NCBI RefSeq assembly: GCF_003614435.1
Contig: NZ_CP025546.1
Coordinates: forward strand, 2,046,001 to 2,110,000
Length of the DNA: 64,000 nucleotides
Source of the DNA: Mycobacterium paragordonae
Lineage (GTDB): Bacteria; Actinomycetota; Actinomycetes; Mycobacteriales; Mycobacteriaceae
Direction: 5' to 3'
Shown here: positions 56,563-64,000 of the stretch, piece by piece
Position numbering within the stretch: position 1 is the first letter of the stretch
How the letters are laid out: each line of letters starts with the position of its first letter
Notes under the pieces: generated by a model
What the model was told of the DNA's origin: nothing
The model's input: the letters and a program-made list of their open reading frames with translations, nothing else
Databases searched by the model: none
Translations under genes and position numbers: made by a program

Positions 56563-57159
56563 ATGGCTGCGACGATCGACCCCCCGGCGGACGCATCTCC
56601 GTGGTCGCCGCGCGAGGCCGAGTTGCTGGCGGTGACGCTGGAACTGCTCGCCGAACACGGGTACGACGGCCTGACGGTGGACGCCGTGGCCAACACCGCC
56701 CGGGCCAGCAAGGCCACCGTCTACCGCCGTTGGCCGTCGAAGGCCGAACTGGTCCTGGCCGCCTTCATCGAAGGCATGTGCCAGGTGGCGGTACCGCCGA
56801 ACACCGGCACCCTGCGCGGCGACCTGCTGAAGCTCGGGGAAATCATCTGCGCGCAGGCGCATCAGCAGGCCAGCACCATTCGCGCGGTGCTGGTCGAAGT
56901 GTCGCGTCACCCCGCCCTCAGCGACGCCATGCAACATCAATTCCTCGATCAACGAAAAGCGTTGATGCAGCACGTGTTGCAACAGGCGGTGGACCGGGGG
57001 GAGATCGCCCGGGAAGCGATCATCGACGAACTGTGGGATCTGTTGCCCGGCTACCTCATTCACCGGTCGCTGCTGCCGAACGACCCGCCGGACAGCCGCA
57101 CCGTGCAGGCCCTGGTGGACGGCTTCATCCTGCCCGGACTGACGCGGTCGAAGGCGTGA
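56563..57159 (+). CDS. TetR/AcrR family regulator
   Basis: A 198-residue regulator. The N-terminal HTH is visible in GYDGLTVDAVANTARASKATVYRRWPSKAEL. The C-terminal ligand domain is typical of the C11-type. The ATG at 56563 is preferred over a GTG nine bases before it. A perfect palindrome precedes it. The gene it controls besides itself is not obvious; the PAQR gene converges on it. Confidence 0.88.
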   Translation: MAATIDPPADASPWSPREAELLAVTLELLAEHGYDGLTVDAVANTARASKATVYRRWPSKAELVLAAFIEGMCQVAVPPNTGTLRGDLLKLGEIICAQAHQQASTIRAVLVEVSRHPALSDAMQHQFLDQRKALMQHVLQQAVDRGEIAREAIIDELWDLLPGYLIHRSLLPNDPPDSRTVQALVDGFILPGLTRSKA

Positions 57160-57183
57160 CGTGCGATTCGCCGAGCAATCGGG

Positions 57184-57909
57184 TCAGAACACGGCGAAGC
57201 AGATCGCGATGAACTGGCAGATCGCGGCGAGCACCGTCAGGGTGTGGAAGACCTCGTGATAGCCGAATGTGGTCGGCCACGGGTCGGGCCGGCGTAGTCC
57301 GTAGCAGACCGCGCCGACGCTGTAGAGGACGCCGCCCGCGATGAGCAGCATGGCCGCGGCCACTCCGGCGTTGCGCAGGATCATGCCCATGTACCACACC
57401 GCGACCCAGCCCAACGCCAAGTAGAGCGACGTACCCATCCACCGCGGAGCCGACGGCCAGAGCAGGGTCAAGGCGATGCCGGCCAACGCCCCGCCCCACA
57501 CGACGGCCAGCACGACATGCCCGGTCGGCCGAGGCATGTTCAAGCGGGCGAACGGCGTATAGGTGCCGGCGATGAGCACGAAGATCATCGCGTGATCGAG
57601 TCGGCGCATCCACGCCCGTGCGGCCGCTGATTGCCAGTACACGCGGTGGTACGTGGCGCTGACCGCGAACATCGACACAATGGCCAGGACGTACGCCAGC
57701 GTCGCATGGCCGGCCAGTTTGGACACCTCCGACCACGACGCCACCACGAGAGTGGTCCCGGCGAACACGGCGACGACGGCACTGTAGAGGTGGATCCAGC
57801 CGCGTAACCGCGGCCTGGCCGACGCCCCGACCATTTCCGCGACATCTCCGACGACGGCGACCGCTCCGCCAAGCCCAGACTCCGGGGCCACATCAGGTTG
57901 ACAGCTCAT
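57184..57909 (-). CDS. PAQR / hemolysin III family membrane protein
   Basis: A 241-residue protein with seven membrane helices. Family signatures: [13 protein letters not shown] (Ser, His), [18 protein letters not shown] (Asp-His pair) and the C-terminal [11 protein letters not shown] with His residues that bind zinc in PAQR proteins. Function in bacteria is unclear. The start is preceded by GGAGGGG. It is divergent from the FTR1 gene, with 11-base repeat boxes in the shared 518-base region. Confidence 0.88.
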   Translation of the reverse strand: MSCQPDVAPESGLGGAVAVVGDVAEMVGASARPRLRGWIHLYSAVVAVFAGTTLVVASWSEVSKLAGHATLAYVLAIVSMFAVSATYHRVYWQSAAARAWMRRLDHAMIFVLIAGTYTPFARLNMPRPTGHVVLAVVWGGALAGIALTLLWPSAPRWMGTSLYLALGWVAVWYMGMILRNAGVAAAMLLIAGGVLYSVGAVCYGLRRPDPWPTTFGYHEVFHTLTVLAAICQFIAICFAVF

Positions 57910-58427
57910 TGTTCCCCTCCCACGCTTGCCACATTGATTCGGAGCCGAAGGTATTGGGGAGGCGCTGAGGAAGCGCTGAGAAGCCGACAACGAATCGCCA
58001 TCTTTGCGCCTCGATGGATCGGCCTGCGGAATCGGACGGTGCGCGAGCCAGTGGTTTTGGCGTTCAAACCAGACGGGTCGATGCGCATGCTGTGGTCCAC
58101 GCGACATGCCCGCTATGGCATCGTCGCGAGTCAGGGCGCGGAATCGCGTTCGCAAGAGTGGTCGTGCCATGCACCAATGACCCGCTCCGCCAATGCAGAC
58201 ACGACGGAGGCTGCACAGGGGAGATTTGGAGTCAGATTCACGGCGACCTGCGAGCCGTGGCGGGCTCACCACCGAGTGGGCTCAATGTGCCCGCCTGATG
58301 ACGCAGCCATGCAATTTGGTGGGCTTCTCAGCGCCTTCTCAGCGTCCGCCCCATAGGCTGCTGGTCCCGTCACATCCTTTGCTAATCGTGACTGAGGATC
58401 CCGCACAGGGAAGAGGGAGGGGCGACA
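57910..58427. promoter_or_regulatory. Divergent region with two pairs of 11-base direct repeats
   Basis: This 518-base gap holds no gene I can support. On the minus strand TTCTCAGCG and TCCTCAGCG lie 11 bases apart (57963-57982), facing the PAQR gene. On the plus strand two TTCTCAGCG copies lie at 58325-58333 and 58336-58344, 84 bases before the FTR1 start. The 11-base period is typical of OmpR/PhoB-family response regulators. Confidence 0.62.
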
Positions 58428-59333
58428 GTGCAAGCCGGATTTGGCGCCTTTATCGGGGTGTTTCTGATTGGCCTGCGCGAAGGTTTAGAAGTAACGCTCA
58501 TAGTGAGTATCGCCGCAGCCTTTCTGAAGCGGAACGGCCAGTCGACTCGTTCCATGTTTGCTGGTGTCGCTGTCGCCGTACTGATTTGCATCGCCGGCGG
58601 CGTCGGCTTGACCCTCTTGTCAAAAGGTTTGCCGCAGGCGCAGCAGGAAATGATGGAGACCATCATTGGTGTCTTTGCGATCATGTTTGTCACTTCCATG
58701 ATTGTTTGGATGATCCACCACGCCGGCAGACTGCAGGGTGAACTGGAACTTGGCGCCGAAGAGGCGGTCAGTCGGGGCGGTTCCCTAGCGCTCACGGTCA
58801 TGGCCTTCCTCGCTGTCCTGAAAGAGGGCTTCGAGTTGTCGGTGTTCCTATTGGCGGCCGCGGGCACCTCTCATAGCAGCCGCTGGTTCGCCGTTATCGG
58901 CGGCATGACCGGAATCGCGGTGTCGATGGGAGTGGGCGTAGGTCTTTACTTCGGCGGATTGAAACTCAACCTGCACCGTTTCTTTCGGGTCACCGGTATC
59001 TTCCTGGTTCTCATCGCAGCCGGGTTGGGACTGAATGTTTTGCGCACTGCCCACGAGGCGGGGTGGCTGAACATCGGTCAACAACAGGTCGTTGACCTGT
59101 CGCACTGGATCCCCGAGGAGTCGGTGCAGGGTGCTCTAGTCACGGGCCTGTTCGGCGTTCCCACCGATCCTCGGCTCATCGAGGTGCTGGGATGGCTGCT
59201 TTACGCGGTAGTAATGGTCGTGGTCCTGGTGTGGCCAGCGCGGCGTCGCAACCGTACCCAAAGCCAAACAGCCGGATCGACAGTGGCAATGCCGACGGCT
59301 GAGCGGTTCGGCGCCGGCGGCGGGTCCCGATGA
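58428..59333 (+). CDS. FTR1 family iron permease (EfeU-like)
   Basis: A 301-residue membrane protein with seven helices and the two iron-binding motifs REGLE (residues 17-21) and KEGFE (132-136). FTR1/EfeU moves oxidised iron through the membrane together with EfeO/EfeB, which are not found nearby. Some relatives handle lead or other metals. The GTG has the ribosome site AGGGAGGGG just upstream. Codon use is less G+C-biased than in the genes before 57 kb, which suggests later acquisition. Confidence 0.9.
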   Translation: MQAGFGAFIGVFLIGLREGLEVTLIVSIAAAFLKRNGQSTRSMFAGVAVAVLICIAGGVGLTLLSKGLPQAQQEMMETIIGVFAIMFVTSMIVWMIHHAGRLQGELELGAEEAVSRGGSLALTVMAFLAVLKEGFELSVFLLAAAGTSHSSRWFAVIGGMTGIAVSMGVGVGLYFGGLKLNLHRFFRVTGIFLVLIAAGLGLNVLRTAHEAGWLNIGQQQVVDLSHWIPEESVQGALVTGLFGVPTDPRLIEVLGWLLYAVVMVVVLVWPARRRNRTQSQTAGSTVAMPTAERFGAGGGSR

Positions 59334-59429
59334 ACCTGGACGCCGCAGTCCGGGCTGCGCGCAGGCTGAATGTCCCGACAATGACGCGCGTTGCGCGCTC
59401 ATGCTGGCTACTGCACAGCGTCGACCGCG

Positions 59430-60665
59430 TTAAATCGAGTCCAGGCCGAGGTCGCGGTCCTTAGTACGTTCGCTATCGACCGGCACGAGCGGTGCCGCCG
59501 CCAGAGCGAATACGGCGCATGCGGCGAAAGCCAGCGGATATCCCGCTGCACTGATGAGCGCACCGAATGAAGGCGCTGTGGCGGCGGCGGCTAATCGCTG
59601 GCACGTGTTCTGCACGCCGAGGGCTCGTCCACTCCAGAACGGCCCTCCGAACTCGGTGATCGCTGTGGCCGCCAAGCCGTTGTAGCCCACCGCGGTCACG
59701 GCTGCAACCACCATGGCGGCAACGGCGAGCGGCGAGTTGAGATAGTCGTTCAACGCAAGCACCGCCGATGTGGAAAAGCACGCGGTGGCGATCCACCGCT
59801 TCGGACGCATCCGAGAACCGAGGCGGTCAGACCAGCGGCCAGCGGCGATGCGGCCCAGCGCGCCGATGAATTGCGTGACAGTAACTAGCGCGCTGGCCGC
59901 GGGTATCGACCAGTGATGCTCCGTGATCAGCCAGATGAGCATGAACGTGATCGTGACTTGTTGGGGCACCATCAAAAGCGCCGACACTAGGTGAATACGT
60001 TGCAGGGTTTGTGAGCGCCGGTAGGGGTTGGTTAGCTGCTCGTGGGGGGTGGCTGCACGTTGGGGCCGGGGAGGGTCGGTCAAGCAGACGTAGCAGGCTC
60101 CGGCTGCCATTGCGCACGCGACCGCCGGGTAAAGCAGAGCGGCGAAAAATCCATTTTCAATCTCGATCAGTTCAGGTAGTGCCAACGCGCCGATTGCAAC
60201 GCCCAGCGGTTGCGCGGTCTGGCGGATTCCCATGGCCAGGCCGCGCTGGTGGGATGGAAAGGAGCCGGATACCAGCCGTCCGCCAGCGGTGTTGGCGCTG
60301 GCAGCGGCCATTCCGCCGAGGAACATTAGCGCGCCGATCGCCGCGAGGGAACGCTGGGGTGCGGCGGCGAAAGCGGTCGCGGCGGTCACACCCAGGCCAG
60401 CGGTGAGCACCCAGCGCTCACCGTGGCGGTCCACCAGGTAGCCCCAGCCGATCAGCGTGCAAACCATGCCGAAGCTTGGCATCGCCGACAATAACCCCGC
60501 CTGTGCGAGTGAGGTATGGCGTTCGGACTGCAGCGCCGGAATGAGAAACACCCCACAGTTGATGAACAGAAATGCGCACGAAGTGGCGGCCACCGAGATC
60601 GCGAGCGTCAACCAGCGTCGCGGTGTACTGACGGGGGAGGCGAGATCATATTTTTGATTCGGCAC
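59430..60665 (-). CDS. MFS transporter
   Basis: A 411-residue Major Facilitator protein with twelve helices and the motif YLVDRHGERWVL after the second, plus GRIAAGRWSDRLGSR in the second half. Substrate unknown. The GTG at 60665 is preferred, with AAGGA six bases before it; a start at 60776 would add 37 residues of non-membrane sequence. It is divergent from the histidine kinase, sharing direct-repeat boxes. Confidence 0.85.
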   Translation of the reverse strand: MPNQKYDLASPVSTPRRWLTLAISVAATSCAFLFINCGVFLIPALQSERHTSLAQAGLLSAMPSFGMVCTLIGWGYLVDRHGERWVLTAGLGVTAATAFAAAPQRSLAAIGALMFLGGMAAASANTAGGRLVSGSFPSHQRGLAMGIRQTAQPLGVAIGALALPELIEIENGFFAALLYPAVACAMAAGACYVCLTDPPRPQRAATPHEQLTNPYRRSQTLQRIHLVSALLMVPQQVTITFMLIWLITEHHWSIPAASALVTVTQFIGALGRIAAGRWSDRLGSRMRPKRWIATACFSTSAVLALNDYLNSPLAVAAMVVAAVTAVGYNGLAATAITEFGGPFWSGRALGVQNTCQRLAAAATAPSFGALISAAGYPLAFAACAVFALAAAPLVPVDSERTKDRDLGLDSI

Positions 60666-60804
60666 AATTGTCCTTCGGCGGGATCGGCTGGCAGCTCCGT
60701 AAAGCGCTGCGCCACCGGCGCCCGAGCCTTGAAAGCCCGGGCAGGTGGGTAACGCGAAATGCGAGCAAATAGTCACTCAACAAGCACCGACGCTATGAGT
60801 AGAT

Positions 60805-60886
60805 CGCTGAGAAGCCACTGTGAGGCCCAAGGGGAACATCGATGCGCGCGCCTCGATCGCCCGCCCTCTCAGCCGGCTCTTAGCCG
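60805..60886. promoter_or_regulatory. Two 11-base direct-repeat boxes between MFS and kinase genes
   Basis: CGCTGAGAA (60805-60813) with a weaker copy CACTGTGAG 11 bases later, and CTCTCAGCCG (60866-60875) with CTCTTAGCCG (60877-60886). Both pairs have the 11-base period of the boxes near 57.97 and 58.33 kb. They sit in the 241-base divergent region and may bind the same response regulator. Confidence 0.6.
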
Positions 60887-60906
60887 ATGAGTAGAAAAAT
60901 GGCCGT

Positions 60907-62313
60907 GTGCACGGTGTGAGGGGTAACGCGCGATCGAGGCTTCGGGGTTTTGCCCGGCCGCGCAACTGGGGAATCTCTACACGGTCGGCTGTCATTTCGG
61001 CAGTGGTCGTGTTGTTTGCCCTCGGCCTTGCCGGGACCGCTTTGGACTTAGTTCTCTACCGGTTGTTGCTCGACGGGATTGATGACGCGACCGCCGCCAG
61101 AGTTCAAACTATCGCCGCGGCGCTGCAATCCAAACCCTTAGGCGATCTGGATGGCGCGCTGCTGAAGACGGATCAACATGTGGTCGCCGTTCAGGTGATC
61201 GATCCTTCCGGAGCGGTACGACTGAGGTCGGGCTCTGCGCCGGACACACCATTGCTCCCCGTTTCTGACTTCGGTCCCGAACTGAGGCGCGGCATCCCTG
61301 ACGACGCGCTGCCGAGCGACGACATGAGAATGAGCGGTCAGCGGGTCGAAACGGTATCCGGGCAGTACACGGTGCTGGTCGGCGGAGGCAGTGAGGCAGT
61401 CGAAGAAACTGCGCGGGCCGTGGCGCTGCTACTGGCTTGCGGAGCACCCATCATTGTGGCGGTTGCCGCGACTGCAACCTATCGGCTGGTGCGACGCTCG
61501 CTGCACTCAGTCGACGCGATTCGCCGCAGAGTGGCCGCTATTACGACCTCTGATCTTGCCCAACGGGTGCCCGTGTCCCGCAATCACGACGAGATTGCGG
61601 CCCTGGCGGTCACCATGAACGACATGCTGGCGCGCATTGAAGCAGGACAGCAGGCGCAGCGAAGGTTTGTGGCTGATGCCTCTCACGAACTGCGAAGTCC
61701 GCTGGCCACCGTTATTTCTGGGCTGGAGCTCGCCAAAATCCACCCCGGAGTGTTCGATGCCGAATTAGCCGCCGACACTTTGCTTCCCGAAGCGCAACGC
61801 ATGCAAACGCTGGTCGAAGATCTCCTCTTGTTGGCGCGCGCTGACGAACGACGTCTGACCTTGCGAAAAGAGGAGATGGCCCTCGGGGACCTCGCAGAAA
61901 TCGAGGCTGCCCGTGTGCGGCGCGCAGGCGCTTGCACGATCGAAACCGATATCGGCCCTGCGCATCTGACCGGTGACCCCGAAGCCCTATCACGGGTTAT
62001 CCGCAACCTGGTCGACAATGCCGTGCGGCACGCGAACTCCCGCATCGGCATTGAGGTCAGCAACGGAAACGGAACAGCCGTGCTTTCTGTCAGCGACGAC
62101 GGCCCGGGCATCCCACAGTCTGAGCGAAGGCGTGTCTTCGAGCGTTTTGTGCGACTGGACTCAGACCGCGCGCGCAGCGGCGGGGGCGCCGGCTTAGGTT
62201 TGGCCATCGTCGCTGAGGTAGTCGCTGCACATAGCGGCACGGTCACTGTTAACGACCGTCCCGGCGGTGGAACCACCATGACCGTTGCCCTGCCTGAGCA
62301 TTTCAATTCGTAA
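60907..62313 (+). CDS. Sensor histidine kinase, no adjacent response regulator
   Basis: A 468-residue membrane kinase. It has a first helix at about residues 26-48, an extracytoplasmic domain to about 170, a second helix (AVALLLACGAPIIVAVAATA), a HAMP domain, the phosphorylated His260 in ADASHELRSPLA, and the ATPase boxes NLVDNAVRHA, DDGPGIP, FERFVRLD and GGAGLGLAI. The usual partner response regulator gene is missing on both sides. Start is GTG; another GTG lies three codons later. Confidence 0.9.
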   Translation: MHGVRGNARSRLRGFARPRNWGISTRSAVISAVVVLFALGLAGTALDLVLYRLLLDGIDDATAARVQTIAAALQSKPLGDLDGALLKTDQHVVAVQVIDPSGAVRLRSGSAPDTPLLPVSDFGPELRRGIPDDALPSDDMRMSGQRVETVSGQYTVLVGGGSEAVEETARAVALLLACGAPIIVAVAATATYRLVRRSLHSVDAIRRRVAAITTSDLAQRVPVSRNHDEIAALAVTMNDMLARIEAGQQAQRRFVADASHELRSPLATVISGLELAKIHPGVFDAELAADTLLPEAQRMQTLVEDLLLLARADERRLTLRKEEMALGDLAEIEAARVRRAGACTIETDIGPAHLTGDPEALSRVIRNLVDNAVRHANSRIGIEVSNGNGTAVLSVSDDGPGIPQSERRRVFERFVRLDSDRARSGGGAGLGLAIVAEVVAAHSGTVTVNDRPGGGTTMTVALPEHFNS

Positions 62314-62569
62314 CCGGCACCCATAACTGTCTCAGATCGAACAACTTGAGGGCAGCCCAGAAAAGGGGGCGTGCGGAATTTTGGTCCGAATCCACAGCGC
62401 AGCAACAAACCTCGGAGGAGAGCGGGGTGCAGTGGTGCGGATGATCTTTGCTGGATCGATCCGCGTCACCCCGTCGGCTGTGTCGGCGCGCTGATATGGC
62501 GTGGCCTCCCGAAGGCGATCAACGTCAGATACCGGAATGCTCGCGACAACGGCCACAATTAGGCGAGGG

Positions 62570-64000
62570 TCAACTCGTATTGCCAGGCAGGTTCGCCTGA
62601 TTCAGGCGTTGCGCGTCGTCGAAAAGCGATTTCTCTGCGAGGCGGACCGTGACGAGGGCGGACAGCGCGGTGGCGGCAAGCTGCATATACATCACCACGA
62701 TTTGGTAGCGAATCGCGGTGAGGGGGCTCGTTCCGGCCAGGATCAGTCCGGTCATCGCGCCAGGCAGGCTGATCAGCCCGACTACCTTGGTGGAATCTAT
62801 CGTCGGAATCAACGCCGTCCGCAGCGCTGATCGCCGGTGAGGCAAGATCGCCTGCCGCCCGGATTGGCCGAGAGACAATCGGGCTTCGATGGCTGGGCGC
62901 GACTGGCGAACTTCGTAGTCGAGACGCCGCAAAGTACTTCCGGCCGCCAGCATGGCGGAGGAGACAATCATGCCGCTGACTGGAACGAGCACGCGGGTCT
63001 CGGCGGCGATCACCCGTCCGGCCAGCAAAGCTCCGAGCGTGACACCGGTGCTGGCGGCAACTCCGCCAGTGGCGATAAGCCTGGCCTGTGGTATGCCTGC
63101 ACCGCGCCGACCTGCGACCTGTCCGGCAACGATCGTCATCATGCTCACCCACCCGGCGGCGCCAAGCAGGCTCGTCCACTGGAACAAGACGCGAAGAAGA
63201 GCACCGGCCGTGACCAGCTGTACTGCGGCGCGTGCGGCGGCGACGACAAGCTCCTTCGTCAAACCCAGCCGCTGCCGGTACGTAACCGCACCTGCCGCCG
63301 TGACCAACAGAAGCGATACGCCAACCCCGCCCCAGCTCGGTACGGCCGGCGCCGCTGTCGCCATCGCGGCCAGGGGCGATCTCGGGCTATGTCGGATCAT
63401 CCGCGCGCGTGCAGGTCGAGCCGCCGGAAAGCCCATATTCGCCGCCCGCCGTAGTAACCAACAAACGCCGACGCCGGTCAATCCGAGCGCTATCAACCCC
63501 AGCGGCAAGGTCAGGGATACCCACTGCGCGCGGACGCGAACTCGGCCGCGTTTAATCAACCGGATCGGCGAATGCTGACCGGCGGGGGCAGGTTCGAGGT
63601 GGTACCCAAGACGGTCCAGTGCTGCACGCAGCCTCTGAATCTCGGGCGGATCACTTGACAGCCCACCGCGCGGTTTCGACAACGTTCGGGCGAGCCGGCC
63701 GATGACGTTGTTCAGCACACTGCTGCGGCCGCGAGCAACCGAGGAGCGGGAAGTACGCTCGCCCGTCGGCGCGGCACCGACGGACTCCACGCTGCAGATC
63801 GCTGCCAGAACGGCTGCGGTATCGCACGCTCCGGGCGCATACCAAACCACGACAGATGCGGTACGCGGATACGCCTGTACTGCGCGCACTCCGGTGACCT
63901 TGGCGACAGTCTCCTCGATCGCTGAGGCCCGCAAGTAATCGTGGCGGAAGCCTACGGCGTGCACCCGCATCCGCCCCGCCGCGGCGGATACAACCGCCGG
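62570..64000 (-). CDS. Fusion of CtpC-like N-terminal domain and FetB/UPF0014 permease, 5' partial
   Basis: The frame is open to the right edge, so it may start outside; an ATG is at 63970. Residues 1-62 from there (AIEETVAKVTGVRAVQAYPR, then TASVVVWYAPG) match the N-terminal metal-binding-like domain of mycobacterial P-type ATPases such as CtpC, without a CxxC motif. A linker with one membrane helix (near 150-172) follows. Residues about 210-455 are a FetB-type permease with RTALIPTIDSTKVVGLISLPG and AGTSPLTAIRYQIVVMYMQL. No ATPase FetA is visible. Metal export is inferred. Confidence 0.82.
   Translation of the reverse strand, partial: PAVVSAAAGRMRVHAVGFRHDYLRASAIEETVAKVTGVRAVQAYPRTASVVVWYAPGACDTAAVLAAICSVESVGAAPTGERTSRSSVARGRSSVLNNVIGRLARTLSKPRGGLSSDPPEIQRLRAALDRLGYHLEPAPAGQHSPIRLIKRGRVRVRAQWVSLTLPLGLIALGLTGVGVCWLLRRAANMGFPAARPARARMIRHSPRSPLAAMATAAPAVPSWGGVGVSLLLVTAAGAVTYRQRLGLTKELVVAAARAAVQLVTAGALLRVLFQWTSLLGAAGWVSMMTIVAGQVAGRRGAGIPQARLIATGGVAASTGVTLGALLAGRVIAAETRVLVPVSGMIVSSAMLAAGSTLRRLDYEVRQSRPAIEARLSLGQSGRQAILPHRRSALRTALIPTIDSTKVVGLISLPGAMTGLILAGTSPLTAIRYQIVVMYMQLAATALSALVTVRLAEKSLFDDAQRLNQANLPGNTS

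Noticed and set aside
60874..60925. Ten-codon leader-like frame before the histidine kinase
   Set aside because: Composition shows no attenuator pattern or stem-loop pair, so a leader peptide is not supported.
62332..62556. 74-codon minus-strand frame after the fusion permease
   Set aside because: No known family and no good ribosome site; could be a decayed fragment, but the evidence is too weak to list.

Overview
The window is chromosomal DNA from a pigmented Mycobacterium (very high G+C, GTG/TTG starts, four-base stop/start overlaps). Many proteins match M. tuberculosis families in length and order. From about 5.8 kb to 56.5 kb it follows the block I recall as Rv3041c to Rv3014c: ABC ATPase, NUDIX hydrolase, EchA17, methylglucose lipopolysaccharide genes, FixA/FixB, IscS, MnmA, LpqA, a MetE-like protein and LigA. 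M. tuberculosis has no carotenoid cluster, so a chromogenic species is indicated. The species cannot be fixed from the sequence alone.

Layout. (1) 1-5807: membrane arm and catalytic-like subunit of a hydrogenase-4/complex-I-like complex (Rv0083-Rv0087 type); its HycE-like subunit has lost the Ni-Fe cysteines. (2) 5865-14045: Rv3041c-Rv3033-type genes. (3) 14157-38697: a 24.5-kb carotenoid and photoprotection island. It holds an mmpL-tspO-photolyase operon, two paralogous MarR regulators, a second MMPL gene, a STAS gene, a SOUL-idi-glycosyltransferase operon, a long crtE-I-B-Yc-Yd-T-U-Rieske operon, and SDR/epimerase genes. (4) 38694-48796: glycosyltransferase, GH57 enzyme and methyltransferase of methylglucose lipopolysaccharide synthesis, fixAB, an OlsB/OlsA-like pair and an Fe-S cryptochrome/photolyase. 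(5) 48944-56500: iscS, mnmA, a lipoprotein, a MetE-like protein, an AHSA1/ArsR pair, five copies of a hairpin repeat, and ligA. (6) 56563-64000: TetR, a PAQR protein, then a less G+C-rich metal-transport island with an FTR1 iron permease, an MFS transporter, an orphan histidine kinase and an unusual fusion of a P-type-ATPase-like N-terminal domain with a FetB-type permease.

How the parts work together. In the island, Idi supplies isoprene units, CrtE makes GGPP, CrtB and CrtI make lycopene, CrtYc/CrtYd cyclise it, and CrtU probably makes an aromatic carotenoid such as isorenieratene (leprotene). A Rieske protein and a glycosyltransferase may decorate the product. One palindromic motif (consensus TTCAGTAACTGAA, with mismatches) lies in front of the mmpL/marR, SOUL-idi-GT and crtE promoters, which suggests a single MarR-controlled regulon. 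crtE also has a textbook SigF-type promoter placed for a leaderless transcript. In region 6, four 11-base direct-repeat boxes flank the FTR1/PAQR and MFS/kinase promoters and look like sites for a missing OmpR-type response regulator.
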